Assembly: GCF_000255655.1 (NCBI RefSeq)
Contig: NZ_JH636434.1
Coordinates: forward strand, 540,896-604,895
Source: Schlesneria paludicola DSM 18645
GTDB taxonomy: Bacteria > Planctomycetota > Planctomycetia > Planctomycetales > Planctomycetaceae
Direction of reading: 5' to 3'
Length of the DNA stretch: 64,000 nt
The notes beneath the pieces are model-generated. The model had not been told where the DNA came from. It was given only the letters and a program-made list of their open reading frames with translations, and made no database searches. Every line of letters starts with the position of its first letter. Positions within the stretch are counted from its first letter, which is position 1. A program made the translations under genes and the position numbers. Shown here piece after piece: positions 36,571 through 46,460 of this stretch.

Positions 36571-36597
36571 CGCGATCCTATTGAGCCACGGATCGCG
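36571..36597. terminator. Hairpin downstream of the DUF1501 gene
   Basis: Perfect 8-bp stem CGCGATCC (36571-36578) and GGATCGCG (36590-36597), 11-base loop, 36 bases after the DUF1501 stop. No T run follows, so the terminator role is only likely. Confidence 0.5.
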
Positions 36598-36600
36598 ACG

Positions 36601-36616
36601 AAATGTCATGACATTT
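36601..36616. promoter_or_regulatory. Perfect 16-bp palindrome, candidate operator
   Basis: AAATGTCATGACATTT is self-complementary over all 16 bases. It lies 200 bases before the start of the dehydrogenase gene at 36817 and directly after the DUF1501 hairpin. Size and symmetry fit a dimeric repressor site. No regulator gene is adjacent. Confidence 0.5.
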
Positions 36617-36816
36617 GCGATTCGCTGAATCGAAGTCGGCGGACACGCTGTGTGACCGTCAAAAACGCGGGCAATCCGAACGATCGCCTTCGGGGTTTTC
36701 ATGTTTTAAGTGCTGGTATCAAAACTGGACTCGGGCTAAACTTCCCCCGCGAACGGCTCGCGATTGCGAGAGCCTGCTTCGTACTATCAGTTCATTTCGG
36801 ACAAGTCAAAGCTGCC

Positions 36817-37941
36817 ATGAAAGCCATTGCCGTACTACCGGGGAAGCCAAACAGCGTTCACCTCCGAGACATTCCTGCCCCGAAGTTGACCGACCAGCCC
36901 CACCCCCACGTCTGCCGGATTCCCGAGGGGCGTGCAGTCCTCGTAAAGACGTTGCAAATTGGAGTGGATGCCACCGATCGTGAAATTAACGAGGCTCTGT
37001 ACGGCAACGCTCCGCCGACCGGCGAACATCTGGTGATCGGTCACGAAAGCTTTGGGCAAGTTCTTGAAGTCGGTGATAAAGTCACCGAACTCAAACCGGG
37101 AGACTACGTTTCATGCACAGTGCGTCGTCCCGGCGGATCGCTCTTTGACGTCATTGGACGAAATGACATCACCAGCGAAGAAGTCTACTACGAACGTGGG
37201 ATCAATCTTTGCCACGGGTATCTGACCGAATCGTTCGTTGACGATGCTGAATATATGGTGAAGGTTCCCGTCAAGTTGAAACATCTGGGCGTGTTGTCGG
37301 AACCCGCCAGCGTCTGTGCCAAGGCCATTGATCAGGCGTTCCTCGCGCAACAGCGACTTCAGGTCTGGAACCCGAAACGCGCGTTCGTCATGGGATCAGG
37401 CCAAATCGGTCTGCTGGCGACGATGATGTTACGGCTGCGAGGGATGGAAGTCTTTACACTGGCCACTCGACCCGGGCCGCACCGTAAGCAAGAGATTGCG
37501 GAAGCGTACGGCGCGACCTACGTCAGTACTCGGCAAACGTCTCTGCACGATCTGGTGAAGAAGGTTGGCAAGCCGGACATCATCTTCGAAGCGACCGGCA
37601 ACGCCGAAGTCTGTTTCCGTTCGATGGAAGTTCTCGCACATAACGGTGCCCTGATTTGGACCAGCATCACCGGTGGCAAGTCGGACGTCACAATTGATGC
37701 GGCGAAGATCAACCTGGAATGGGTGCTGGGCAACAAACTGCTGGTATCGAGCGTCAATGGCAACCGCCGCCATTTCGAACTGGGCATCGCGGCGTTGTCG
37801 CTTGGAGAACTCACCTACCCAGGGGTCACGGAACGAATCCTGACAAACCCCGTGGATGGTCTCGACAACTATAAGGAAATGATGAGGCTGCTGGTCGAGG
37901 ATAAAGAAGCACTCAAAGTCTTCGTGAACATTGCATCCTGA
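36817..37941 (+). CDS. Medium-chain zinc alcohol/glucose dehydrogenase
   Basis: 374 residues from the ATG at 36817. Zinc-site residues are G-V-D-A-T-D near 48 (Asp in place of Cys, as in archaeal glucose dehydrogenase) and G-H-E-S-F-G near 72. The Rossmann motif G-S-G-Q-I-G-L-L-A near 191 binds the nucleotide. Overall layout, including the D-V-I-G-R-N-D region, is closest to the glucose/galactose 1-dehydrogenase branch of MDR enzymes, which oxidise aldoses with NAD(P). Exact substrate unknown. Length normal. No signal peptide, so cytoplasmic. A long hairpin follows before the convergent secreted-protein gene. Confidence 0.88.
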   Translation: MKAIAVLPGKPNSVHLRDIPAPKLTDQPHPHVCRIPEGRAVLVKTLQIGVDATDREINEALYGNAPPTGEHLVIGHESFGQVLEVGDKVTELKPGDYVSCTVRRPGGSLFDVIGRNDITSEEVYYERGINLCHGYLTESFVDDAEYMVKVPVKLKHLGVLSEPASVCAKAIDQAFLAQQRLQVWNPKRAFVMGSGQIGLLATMMLRLRGMEVFTLATRPGPHRKQEIAEAYGATYVSTRQTSLHDLVKKVGKPDIIFEATGNAEVCFRSMEVLAHNGALIWTSITGGKSDVTIDAAKINLEWVLGNKLLVSSVNGNRRHFELGIAALSLGELTYPGVTERILTNPVDGLDNYKEMMRLLVEDKEALKVFVNIAS

Positions 37942-37972
37942 AAAGGACGCACGAGAGACTTGATATGACAAG

Positions 37973-38014
37973 AGGCCTTGTGTGGCGGCGAATTGATGCC
38001 ATCACTCAAGGCCT
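37973..38014. terminator. Shared terminator hairpin between two convergent genes
   Basis: Arms AGGCCTTG (37973-37980) and CAAGGCCT (38007-38014), loop 26 bases, TTT on the plus side. It fills the gap between the convergent 36817-37941 and 38057-39763 genes, so it could end both. Confidence 0.5.
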
Positions 38015-38056
38015 TTGGAAATGAGAGCGCCACGTCGGGCCCCGCGCTGTTTGCAC

Positions 38057-39763
38057 CTATTGCGGGCCTGAAGCGGTCGGGACTTCGACATCGACGATCC
38101 GTGCGGTTGGCCGCATCAGGTCGACGACAATCGGAGTGGGTGTCTCCGCTTTGGACATGTTTCCTGCCGCATCCCGAGCGGCAACACGGACATAAAACTG
38201 AGGGGGCACACCAGGCCCAACCGTCCACTCAAACGAGCCGTTAACATCCTCTTTCCAATTGCTGATCGGTTCCCATGGACCATTCAGGTTGGCAGCATAG
38301 TAGAGGGCCACTGGCTTTTCAGCGGGATAGTCGTCCGTGATCTTCCAGCGAATCTGAAGGCGGTTGATGTTAACGCCATGCCCTTGCTGGATCGGGAATA
38401 GCTCAACGCTCGGTGGCGTCTGGTCGACGGCAATCACAATCGCAGGGGGCTCGTTCGGCAAGGGCGGATCATTCGAAAGCCCCGCACCACTGCGGACGCG
38501 AATGGCAAACCCATAAAGTCCGTCGTGTCGCACCTTCACATCGAACGGGCTGCGCTGATCGGGATCGTCATCATATTTCCACCACTGGCGGCCATTGTCC
38601 TCAGTGATAAACAATTCCACTCCGCCGACACCAGAAGGACCGACTTCATCGAGTTTGTAGGCGATCTGAAAGTGACAATTTGGAACGATACGGAATGGGG
38701 CATTCGAGCGTTGAGCGGGAATCGGCCGTTCGAACTCGGTCGAACGTGCCGTCGTCGGTTGCGGATTCGAAGGAATCGCGGGCGGTGGCGTGATCGGAGT
38801 TGCTGGAGAACCAAGCGACGCGTTGGAAATCTGCACGGAGTCGCTTTTGCCGCCTGTCCAACGTTCAGGCGTATTGTCGGTACGCGTACGCGAGACCAGG
38901 CGATCGGTCGAAGGCTCGTAGCGTGCCAGACCACCTTGGGGGTTGATGATGGGGCCAATATGATCTTCGGATGGCTCATGCCGATTGATGGGAATTTCAA
39001 CAGCCGGAGGACGCCTCGTTGCGGACAGCGATTCCTCGGGTGAGGTCGAGTTGGCGATTGGTGGGCGGCGTGTAGGACGTGGACGTTCGGGGGCGTCACC
39101 GGATGCATTGATTTGCGACTCGGCCTGACCATGTCCGACATTTCCGGCAAGGTCACCAATCGTTCCGCGGACGTGTACCATCCCGGATTGATTGACTGTC
39201 CAGGAATGTTCACCAGTACTGCGCGCCGGAACTCGCAGTGCTTCCCAATCGTTGGAACCGGGGGCACGAAATTCCAGCTTCAGCGTGTTCGCATCAAGGT
39301 TGACGTCACTGGCACGCCAGTTGAGTTGGATCACACCGTTTGGAGACTGCTGCATCGAAAGGAACATGGCGGGCGGCGTCTGGTCAACGACGACAATCAG
39401 CCCTGTTTCGTAGGAGCCGCTCGGTGGATGAAGGTGATTGCGTCCGTCGAGCGTTTTCACCGAGAACCAATACTCTCCTTCAGAGGGGGATTGATACTCG
39501 AAGCGTCCGCCCTCGGGAGTCAGGGCTTGCGCAATGTCCCACGTCGCGCCATGGTCGCGCGAAACATGCAGTTGAATCTCGCGAGCGTTCATCCGCTGTA
39601 AGGCGGCCGCATCGAACTTAAACGGAATTCGAAACCGAGTCTTGTTCGTATGCGTCGGCTTGGGAAGCGTCGCAGCCTGTGCCGAAGTATCGACAATCGC
39701 CATCCCAGTCATCACGATGACTGCGGCCACGCTGCCGGCAAAATGCCTGATTCGGCCATTCAT
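38057..39763 (-). CDS. Secreted protein with duplicated Ig-like modules, unknown
   Basis: 568 residues from the ATG at 39763, with GGAG upstream. A signal peptide ends in A-Q-A-A. Two halves carry the same block: an F-R-I-P/V-P stretch, an E-I-Q-L-H-V-S/E-L-F-I-T-E line with D-x-G, then G-L-I-V-V-V-D-Q-T-P-P or A-I-V-I-A-V-D-Q-T-P-P. Each is followed by a fibronectin-III-like beta domain (R-W-K-I-T-D-D near the end). A Pro/Thr/Arg-rich linker (about 215-335) joins them. The composition suggests an envelope adhesion or matrix protein. No catalytic motif is seen and no known name can be given. Confidence 0.8.
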   Translation of the reverse strand: MNGRIRHFAGSVAAVIVMTGMAIVDTSAQAATLPKPTHTNKTRFRIPFKFDAAALQRMNAREIQLHVSRDHGATWDIAQALTPEGGRFEYQSPSEGEYWFSVKTLDGRNHLHPPSGSYETGLIVVVDQTPPAMFLSMQQSPNGVIQLNWRASDVNLDANTLKLEFRAPGSNDWEALRVPARSTGEHSWTVNQSGMVHVRGTIGDLAGNVGHGQAESQINASGDAPERPRPTRRPPIANSTSPEESLSATRRPPAVEIPINRHEPSEDHIGPIINPQGGLARYEPSTDRLVSRTRTDNTPERWTGGKSDSVQISNASLGSPATPITPPPAIPSNPQPTTARSTEFERPIPAQRSNAPFRIVPNCHFQIAYKLDEVGPSGVGGVELFITEDNGRQWWKYDDDPDQRSPFDVKVRHDGLYGFAIRVRSGAGLSNDPPLPNEPPAIVIAVDQTPPSVELFPIQQGHGVNINRLQIRWKITDDYPAEKPVALYYAANLNGPWEPISNWKEDVNGSFEWTVGPGVPPQFYVRVAARDAAGNMSKAETPTPIVVDLMRPTARIVDVEVPTASGPQ

Positions 39764-40140
39764 ATTGGGACTCCGTTCGCCCACGACGTGCGATTCTGTC
39801 TCACCGAAATTAGAAATCACGGCACGAAAACAGCCGCACCATCCGCCTCTTCCAGAGACTTCTTTCGTCGCTATCGACGGAACGAGCCGGACAACTTGAA
39901 CCGGCAAGTCACCCACATGGCAGGATAGGTAATGCGAGATGACTATTTCGACGGTGTCGCCGAAGTATTAATGCGTTGTGGCAGTTCCTGCCGCGAAGGG
40001 GCTTTCGCGGACTGCTGAACTTTGTGACGGCAGATGTCTTGATCTACACAGTTTCAAGGAGTTTTTGAATCCGATTTGAGACTGTCTCCGTGCTTTCATC
40101 AGGCCGTGAAGGGCAAGACGTCTTCCTTGGCAGCAATTGA
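39764..40140. other. Intergenic region with a nested hairpin
   Basis: 377 bases between the GT4 gene end and the secreted-protein start, both on the minus strand. A stem CCGCGAA (39991-39997) with TTCGCGG (40004-40010) is nested inside GCAGT/ACTGC arms (39981-39985 and 40011-40015). No T run follows on either strand. It may end the GT4 transcript or precede the next promoter. No gene is supported. Confidence 0.45.
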
Positions 40141-41340
40141 TTATCGTAGCGAGCGTCCATCGAGCAGACGCGGTCGTGCGTGATGATGTTCTAATACTTC
40201 CATCCACACTTGTGAAAGATTTCTCGCAGAATCTGAGATGGAGAATTGACGAAGAGCGCGTTCGCGCGATTGGGTTCTCAGTCGTTCTGCCCTGAGGAAA
40301 TTCGTCAGTACCTCAATCACCGATCCTGCGAGGGCGTGATGATCGCGAGGTGGGACGAGCAAGCCGGTTTCACCGTCAAGAATGATTTCTGATGTGCCTC
40401 CGACATCGGTGGCGACGATGGGAACGCCACACGCGGATGCTTCCAACAGGACACGCCCGAATGGCTCTTGATTTGCCGGGTGGACGAGAAGATCGATTTC
40501 ATTGAGAACAGCGGCAACATCTTCACGATGCCCGAGCAAGTGCAGGCGGTCGCTCAACTTCGATTGCGCGAACGTCTGGACGATGGTTTGTTCGAATTGG
40601 ACACTCTCCAGTTTTTGTGACGACCGTTCGCCAATCACAAGAAAATGAGCGTGGGGCACCTTCGCGACAATCTGTGTGGCCGCGGCAGCCAAAACGTCTT
40701 GGCCTTTTCGCAACCCAATTTGACCGATGGTGGCAATCAACGGGAAGCGGCGATTCGGAGATCCCGCCCCAGTGACGGGCAATCCCAGTTCCGCATGCAA
40801 TCGCCCCGTGCGTGCTCGGGGTTGAAAGTGGTTCAGATCGAGGCCGTTATGCACAACGGTACAGCGATCGTCGCAAAGACCTTGAGCGATGTGAAACCTG
40901 CGCGTCGCCTGCGAGACCGCGATGAGCCGTGTATTTTGGTTGAGATCGTTGATGGTCGCGCGGCTGAGTTTGATGATGTCGCGTAAATGAGATGACGTGG
41001 GAATCGGAAGTGTCGATGCAATTCTTCCGGTCCAACGTCCCATTGAGAGCGAATTCGCGTGCAACAGGTCGGGCTGACAGGATTCGATCAGACGCATCAG
41101 CTGCGATTCGACATCGCCTGACAACGATGGCAATCCTTGCGACGGCTTGAGCGGCCGGTCGATAACTTGGATCTTGCGGTCGTGCAGTGCATCGGCAAGC
41201 CGTCCGATTGAGGGAGCGATCGCGACAAATGCAAATCGCGGATCGTTCGCTTGCAGCCAGTCAATCGCAGCAAGCATGGAACGCTCGCCGCCGTTCAAAG
41301 TGGCGTATTCAAACAGCAGTGCAATGCGATAAGGCAACAT
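40141..41340 (-). CDS. Glycosyltransferase family 4 protein
   Basis: 399 residues from ATG 41340; an in-frame extension to 41430 overlaps the upstream gene and is less likely. The N-terminal acceptor domain begins Y-R-I-A-L-L-F-E-Y. The nucleotide-sugar site reads I-G-Q-I-G-L-R-K-G-Q-D in the middle, and the GT4 signature E-P-F-G-R-V-L-L-E-A is near residue 310. This GT-B retaining class transfers sugars to lipid or glycan acceptors in cell-envelope polysaccharide synthesis. No signal peptide; probably cytoplasmic and peripheral to the membrane. It starts 47 bases after the serine-protease gene stop, so they may share a transcript. Confidence 0.88.
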   Translation of the reverse strand: MLPYRIALLFEYATLNGGERSMLAAIDWLQANDPRFAFVAIAPSIGRLADALHDRKIQVIDRPLKPSQGLPSLSGDVESQLMRLIESCQPDLLHANSLSMGRWTGRIASTLPIPTSSHLRDIIKLSRATINDLNQNTRLIAVSQATRRFHIAQGLCDDRCTVVHNGLDLNHFQPRARTGRLHAELGLPVTGAGSPNRRFPLIATIGQIGLRKGQDVLAAAATQIVAKVPHAHFLVIGERSSQKLESVQFEQTIVQTFAQSKLSDRLHLLGHREDVAAVLNEIDLLVHPANQEPFGRVLLEASACGVPIVATDVGGTSEIILDGETGLLVPPRDHHALAGSVIEVLTNFLRAERLRTQSRERALRQFSISDSARNLSQVWMEVLEHHHARPRLLDGRSLR

Positions 41341-41386
41341 ATGGTGTGACGTTTGAAAAATCGGATCGGCCGAACGGACGCGCGGC

Positions 41387-43654
41387 TTACTTTTCAGACT
41401 CGCGCGCGATCGCATGCCCCAATTCTTCAATGGTGTCGCGTCCTACGGCCGAGTCGTGCGTGGACAGCCATTCGACTGCCGAGCGGGCCTGCTGCCAACG
41501 CTGCGTCTGATAGCAGAGAATACCCAGATTCAGGTGATCTTGTGCAGACTCAGGATTCAGGCAGAGCACCGCTTCGGTGTAGCGCAGCATCCTCTCGGCA
41601 TCACGCGATTCGCGGGCCACATTCACAAGATTTCGCAGCATCCTTTCGAGGATCGCGCGTGACGTAATTGTTTGTAGATACGATTCCTGCCAGGGCAATC
41701 CTGAAAGTTCTTCGCACATCGCCTGCGCTTCTGCGGGGGTGAGCGATTTTCCACGATCGAAGACATCGACCAGTTGAGCGGGTCCGGTTTTAGGTTCATG
41801 TCGAGTGAGAAAATGGCTGGGCATACCAACGCCGACGATGTTCAAGTTGAGTTGCTTGGCAATTTCGATGTACAGGACGGAAAGTGTGATCGGAAGTCCT
41901 TCGCGATCCTCGAGAACTTCATTGATGTAGCTGTTGGAACGGTTCCCATAGTCCGTACGGCTGCCATGAAACCCTTGTTCCTCGAACAAATATCGATTGA
42001 GCGCCGCAAAGCGTTCTTCTTCGGTTGAGTTTTCTGCGACCGCAGCGCGGATTCGCGCGGTATGACGTTCGAGTTGTCCGATGTAGGCCTCAAGCTCGAG
42101 TTCCGGATTGTCTAGCTTGGAGATCAAGAGCGCCGCTCTCAACAAGTCGATCTGATCACGTTGAATTTCTGACTGGAATTCGCTGAGGGTTCTTCGAGTG
42201 TGGATGTCGGTTGCAAGTCGCCGAAGTTGTGCGGCACGCGATTCCAGCGCCTTCGCCTGATGTTCCAGGAATGCGTCGACGACGGCCCCTTCACCTTTGA
42301 GCTGCTGTAGTGCCGTGGTGAATGACGAATCCTCGTGCGTCATTCCTTCGACAGCTTTCGTGATTCGCTCCAGTGCGGCCGCATCAGGTTTATTTTCCGT
42401 TAATCGCTCGCCCACTCGAAAGCTCTTGAATTCGGCTTCTGTCTGACGGAACTTGCACAGGCCGACACTGCCAGTCTTGTAGGTGGAATCGTCCACCTCG
42501 AAGACTTGTTCACCATTCAGGAAGCAGAACACGCGGTCGGATTCCACGCGGACTTTCAGCAAGTTCCAGCCATCTTTTTTCAGATTGTTGGCGCGGGTTT
42601 CCCGCAAGACAGCCCAAGAATAAACATCGGGACCGTCAAAGCGACTGAACCGGACATTGCCGTTGCTTGGATAGAATCCATAATGCTTGTCGCCGCCGTC
42701 GGAATGAAACACCAATCCCGCAGCCCCATCGCCGGGGGTGAACTTGACCTGCACCGACATTTCGTAGGGAACGACTGGTTGTGCGGTTTTCGAAATGCAA
42801 ACCGCGCGACCCCCAAATCCACCCCCCCGCCCATCGACGGCAATCTGTCCGGCGCGTTGACGCCATCGTCCGCCGGGAAGCACCGTCCACTCATCGGCGT
42901 CAATGGTTCCAATCGTCAGCCAGCGACTCATCGGGATCGGATTGGGTTTATCGAGCAGTGGCTTGAGCGCATTCACGGCAATTGCAAAGCCCAGATTTTC
43001 GGATTTCAGGGATTTCAATGTCAGCAGTCCATGAACATGCCCTTGCAGATCCAGCAGGGGACCACCACTGTTGCCGCGTTCGATCGGCAGCGCAATCTGA
43101 AGCATGTTTCGTCCGTCGATGTCGCGGCGGCCGGACAAGACTCCACTGACGACGCTCCGTTCCAGCCCCAGCGGATTTCCGATGGCGATGACGGCTTGCC
43201 CTTCACGAAGTTCATCGGAATTTCCCAAAGGAAGTGTCGGTAGATCGCGGGCGTCGATCTTGAGGATTGCAAGATCCTGTGAGCGTTCGGTCGCGTGGAC
43301 TGCGGTGACATCAAACTTGCGGCCATCATGAAGTTCGATCTGGATTGGACGAGCTTCACCGATGACGTGCAGATTCGTCGCGATCAGTCCATCGGCCGAC
43401 AAGATGAAGCCGGCTCCAAGCCCTTGACGCTGTCCATCGCGGCCGGTGAAGGTCACGACCACGACGGACTTTTTCGCACTCGCGGCAAGTTCCTGAACGG
43501 TTTTCTCGGTCGGACGAACTGCGGCGTCCGAGGTCTTCGACGTTTCGGTTGGTGTCTTGACCGGGTCGTCCGCCCTCGCGCGTGTCTGTCCTGAGATCAG
43601 CAGGATCATGACAATCAGATGCACTGCAGGCAGGTTGATTCGAACGAACCTCAT
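41387..43654 (-). CDS. Trypsin-like protease fused to LamG-like, SirB1-like and TPR domains
   Basis: 755 residues from the ATG at 43654 (AAAGG upstream) with a signal peptide (1-28). The N-terminal domain is an HtrA-type serine protease with His96 (N-L-H-V), Asp127 (D-L-A-I-L) and Ser196 (G-N-S-G-G-P). No PDZ domain follows. Next comes a DUF1080/LamG-like jelly-roll (about 245-415), a helical stretch, a SirB1/transglutaminase-like domain (about 545-670; I-N-E-V-L-E-D-R-E-G-L-P-I-T) and TPR helices at the end. Probably periplasmic quality control or matrix processing with ligand binding. This combination is not one I know as a named family. Confidence 0.87.
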   Translation of the reverse strand: MRFVRINLPAVHLIVMILLISGQTRARADDPVKTPTETSKTSDAAVRPTEKTVQELAASAKKSVVVVTFTGRDGQRQGLGAGFILSADGLIATNLHVIGEARPIQIELHDGRKFDVTAVHATERSQDLAILKIDARDLPTLPLGNSDELREGQAVIAIGNPLGLERSVVSGVLSGRRDIDGRNMLQIALPIERGNSGGPLLDLQGHVHGLLTLKSLKSENLGFAIAVNALKPLLDKPNPIPMSRWLTIGTIDADEWTVLPGGRWRQRAGQIAVDGRGGGFGGRAVCISKTAQPVVPYEMSVQVKFTPGDGAAGLVFHSDGGDKHYGFYPSNGNVRFSRFDGPDVYSWAVLRETRANNLKKDGWNLLKVRVESDRVFCFLNGEQVFEVDDSTYKTGSVGLCKFRQTEAEFKSFRVGERLTENKPDAAALERITKAVEGMTHEDSSFTTALQQLKGEGAVVDAFLEHQAKALESRAAQLRRLATDIHTRRTLSEFQSEIQRDQIDLLRAALLISKLDNPELELEAYIGQLERHTARIRAAVAENSTEEERFAALNRYLFEEQGFHGSRTDYGNRSNSYINEVLEDREGLPITLSVLYIEIAKQLNLNIVGVGMPSHFLTRHEPKTGPAQLVDVFDRGKSLTPAEAQAMCEELSGLPWQESYLQTITSRAILERMLRNLVNVARESRDAERMLRYTEAVLCLNPESAQDHLNLGILCYQTQRWQQARSAVEWLSTHDSAVGRDTIEELGHAIARESEK

Positions 43655-43800
43655 GAACGGCCTTTCTGAAGCATTGACCTGAGTGCGATTTGCCGCGGCA
43701 GCAAGATTCTATGCGGTAAGAATTGTGGCGTCCAATTGCGGAATCCCGCTGGGCATACATTGTCGCAGGAGGATCCTCGTGAATCGTCTGGCCAAAGTTC

Positions 43801-45402
43801 TTAGGGATTCTTGATGACGGAACCGAGAATCGTGCGCGCGACCTGCTGCAATTGAGTCTTGGTAAATGCCGGTGCGAACTGCTGAATCTTCGTGCCCGCG
43901 GAAATCAACTGGCCAACGACCTTCCATGCACGCTCTTGGTCGTATTCGCGATGCAGCGATCGCACGAGCGAAACGGCGCGCGCTTCATCAAGGAATAGAG
44001 AGATTGTCGGCAGGAGATACTCGTTGACGCCGAAGACATGTCCGTGCTCTCGATCGGTGCAAACGGGAACCATCGATTCAACACGACTGGCAAACGTCTG
44101 CCGCGCAAATTCGACCGCCGCATGAATGCTGTGTTCTTTCGGACGTGTTGGCTGCTCCCACGAATAGGGCGGTGCCCACTCCATGACGGGGCTTAGCCCG
44201 TCGATTTTCGAAACGACACCGACGATCGCCGGGGGCTTCAGTCGATGCTGGTCCCGGAACCAAACGGCCAGGTCATCAAGGGCTGTTATGTCGGCTTGCT
44301 TGGCGGGAGACCGTGCATCAAGGACGAGCAGGACGAGATCGGCATTTCGAACCGCCTCGCGCGTTTCGGACATTTGTTCGCTGGTGGCTCCCGAATCGCT
44401 GTAGCCCGGTGTGTCGAGCAGGATGAGTCGATCCGAATTCCCTTCGACTTGCATGTCATAACGCGCAACAGATCGTGTCAGGGGTAAAATGTCGACGGCG
44501 GCTTGCTGTTCGCCGATCAAGCAATTGACGAGGCTCGACTTTCCGGCTTTCACTTGGCCGATGACTGCAATGGTGACGGAAACGGGCTCTGTGCGGTTGG
44601 GCGGTTGAGCTTCTCGTGGGGCATCGGTCACCTGGGGAGCGGGCTCGAGCCGATGCATTGCCGCACGATATCGAGCCGACCCACCCCGCAGTCGGCCACT
44701 ATTCAGTTCGATCAGATAGAAGCCCAGTTGCTGCACGAAGATGGCATAGAAGGCTCCGAGTACGTTCGTCTGGATCTGCTTCGACATCGGATCGACGAAG
44801 GCCTTGGACACTGCATAGCGTGCGACACTGACCGGGTTGATAATGACCGACGCCAACCAGCCAATATTATTGATCGTTCGCCACCAGGCCGGTGCGTTGG
44901 CGAGCATTTTCCATTGCGCGACCGTGACCAAATGACTTCCAGGTACATTTTCACGCAACAGCTTTTCGAGATCTTCAGCAACCAGTTGGACAACGGTCAA
45001 CAGTTCGACTACGGAGACCGCCCCCAGTGGGTCAGTTGCTTTCGGGTGATAATGTTTGGCAAACGCGGTTGCGATCTCGATGGTGCGTGTCGTGTAGAAC
45101 TGGGGATCAATCAGTTGCTCGCCGGTGAATTCCGCGACTCGTTTTTGTTCCGCTTTGATGATTGCGGCCGCAGACTGATCCCGCGGCGTCCAGTGAATTT
45201 TCGAGCCGACTTCGGGAAGTGGGACTTCGATTCGATTGACGAGCTGAAGTACGACCCACGCCAAACTCCAGCAAATCGGAATCGCCCACGACAACCAGAA
45301 CCAGTGGCCCGAGTTCCAGATTGCCCAGGCACCGACTCCGGCCATCAACAAGATTGGCAGTGTGATCAGGGCGGCAACCAAAACGAACGGCCAGCGTGAC
45401 AT
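43801..45402 (-). CDS. Membrane-anchored Era-like GTPase
   Basis: 533 residues. Two membrane segments (about 6-28 and 34-55) are followed by a cytoplasmic region with a dynamin/Era-type G domain near 275-440: G1 G-Q-V-K-A-G-K-S-S, G3 D-T-P-G-Y and G4 S-K-I-D. The first base of its ATG is the last base of the upstream stop (TGATG), so translation is coupled to the coiled-coil protein. Last gene of the sigma/anti-sigma cluster. The role may be in envelope stress or membrane dynamics, by analogy with YcjX/DUF697-type GTPases, but substrate and partners are unknown. Confidence 0.88.
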   Translation of the reverse strand: MSRWPFVLVAALITLPILLMAGVGAWAIWNSGHWFWLSWAIPICWSLAWVVLQLVNRIEVPLPEVGSKIHWTPRDQSAAAIIKAEQKRVAEFTGEQLIDPQFYTTRTIEIATAFAKHYHPKATDPLGAVSVVELLTVVQLVAEDLEKLLRENVPGSHLVTVAQWKMLANAPAWWRTINNIGWLASVIINPVSVARYAVSKAFVDPMSKQIQTNVLGAFYAIFVQQLGFYLIELNSGRLRGGSARYRAAMHRLEPAPQVTDAPREAQPPNRTEPVSVTIAVIGQVKAGKSSLVNCLIGEQQAAVDILPLTRSVARYDMQVEGNSDRLILLDTPGYSDSGATSEQMSETREAVRNADLVLLVLDARSPAKQADITALDDLAVWFRDQHRLKPPAIVGVVSKIDGLSPVMEWAPPYSWEQPTRPKEHSIHAAVEFARQTFASRVESMVPVCTDREHGHVFGVNEYLLPTISLFLDEARAVSLVRSLHREYDQERAWKVVGQLISAGTKIQQFAPAFTKTQLQQVARTILGSVIKNP

Positions 45403-46457
45403 CAGAGTTGTTTATCCTTTTCCTTGGGAATCTTCTCGAAGTTCTTCTTGAATTTTTCGAGCATCGTTGGAAGCTTCACATCCATTTGCTGGAACAGGTC
45501 CATCACGCTTTTGCGGACTTCCAAACAACGTTTATAAGCGTCATCGTCATGGCTCTCAAAATATCGCCGTCGAAGGACCTGATTGCGTCTTTCAACCGAA
45601 AGCTTTTCCACTTTTCGCCGTTCGTCCGGCTTCATCGAATTCAATGCCTTTTCACGCTCGTCATTCGAGATCTTGATCGAAGAATCTGCCTGCTTCACGA
45701 TTCCCATGAGAAGCAGCCTTACGGCTGTCTCGCGAGGCGATTCGCCCATGGCGTTTGAATGCGTGATCAATTCCGCCGTTCGCTGTTTGATCGCCTTCTT
45801 GATCTTCGCCAGTGTGTCATCATCGGGCCATTGGCTATATGACTGCTTCCACTGCGCATGCGCATTGATGATCTGCGTGTATTGCGTTAACTGAGGCGCG
45901 TCGAATCCGGGTAGGCGTTTTTCCGGCGGCAAATCATTAACCAGGGCCTTCATCGTCGTTGTCAGATCGGCGATGTCGAATCCGTACGGTTGATCGATCT
46001 TGCGGCGAATGAACGAAAGTGTCTCGACATCCATTCGTTCAGCCGTTTCGTTCGGTCGATCGTCTTCGTCTTTCGATTTGTGATCCTGCTCTTCTTTCAG
46101 TTTTCGAATCAATGCAATTCTTTTGCCCGTGTCTTTTTCACGCTGAAGCTCGTCCCTCTGAATAGGAGACAGTGTGTCCAGCCAATCGGCATACGTTTGG
46201 AGAAGAGCCGTGAGTCCCCCATTCGATTTTCGATCGGCGATCAAGGCTTCATGAAGCGTGCGAACACGCGAGCGTTCTTCGCCGCTCAGCTGTTCAAATT
46301 CGGCGACACGTCGGTCAAACTGTTCACGATCGCTTTTTGACAAGTTCTCGAGTCGCTTCACGCGATCCTCGATGACCTGTCGGTCCAGCGCCGAAAGCGG
46401 CGCGGTCAAGAGTTGAGCGGCAATGAGGGCAATCGTCAGGGCAACACGGTGTTGCAT
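45402..46457 (-). CDS. Exported coiled-coil protein of the sigma cluster
   Basis: 351 residues with a signal peptide ending in L-S-A-L. The mature protein is highly charged and helical with heptad-like stretches (about 30-140 and 280-345), recalling DUF3106-like periplasmic proteins that count residues of the E-R-x-x-L-x-x-L type. AGGAGAAA lies eight bases before its start, within the end of the anti-sigma gene three bases upstream, and its stop overlaps the GTPase start. It may be the periplasmic sensor or a structural partner of the anti-sigma factor. Function unknown. Confidence 0.78.
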   Translation of the reverse strand: MQHRVALTIALIAAQLLTAPLSALDRQVIEDRVKRLENLSKSDREQFDRRVAEFEQLSGEERSRVRTLHEALIADRKSNGGLTALLQTYADWLDTLSPIQRDELQREKDTGKRIALIRKLKEEQDHKSKDEDDRPNETAERMDVETLSFIRRKIDQPYGFDIADLTTTMKALVNDLPPEKRLPGFDAPQLTQYTQIINAHAQWKQSYSQWPDDDTLAKIKKAIKQRTAELITHSNAMGESPRETAVRLLLMGIVKQADSSIKISNDEREKALNSMKPDERRKVEKLSVERRNQVLRRRYFESHDDDAYKRCLEVRKSVMDLFQQMDVKLPTMLEKFKKNFEKIPKEKDKQL

Positions 46458-46460
46458 GGC

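Noticed and set aside
42506-43243. 245-codon plus-strand frame
   Set aside because: Antisense to the protease domain with its intact catalytic triad.
44503-45399. 298-codon plus-strand frame
   Set aside because: Fully antisense to the GTPase gene whose membrane and G-domain motifs are clear.
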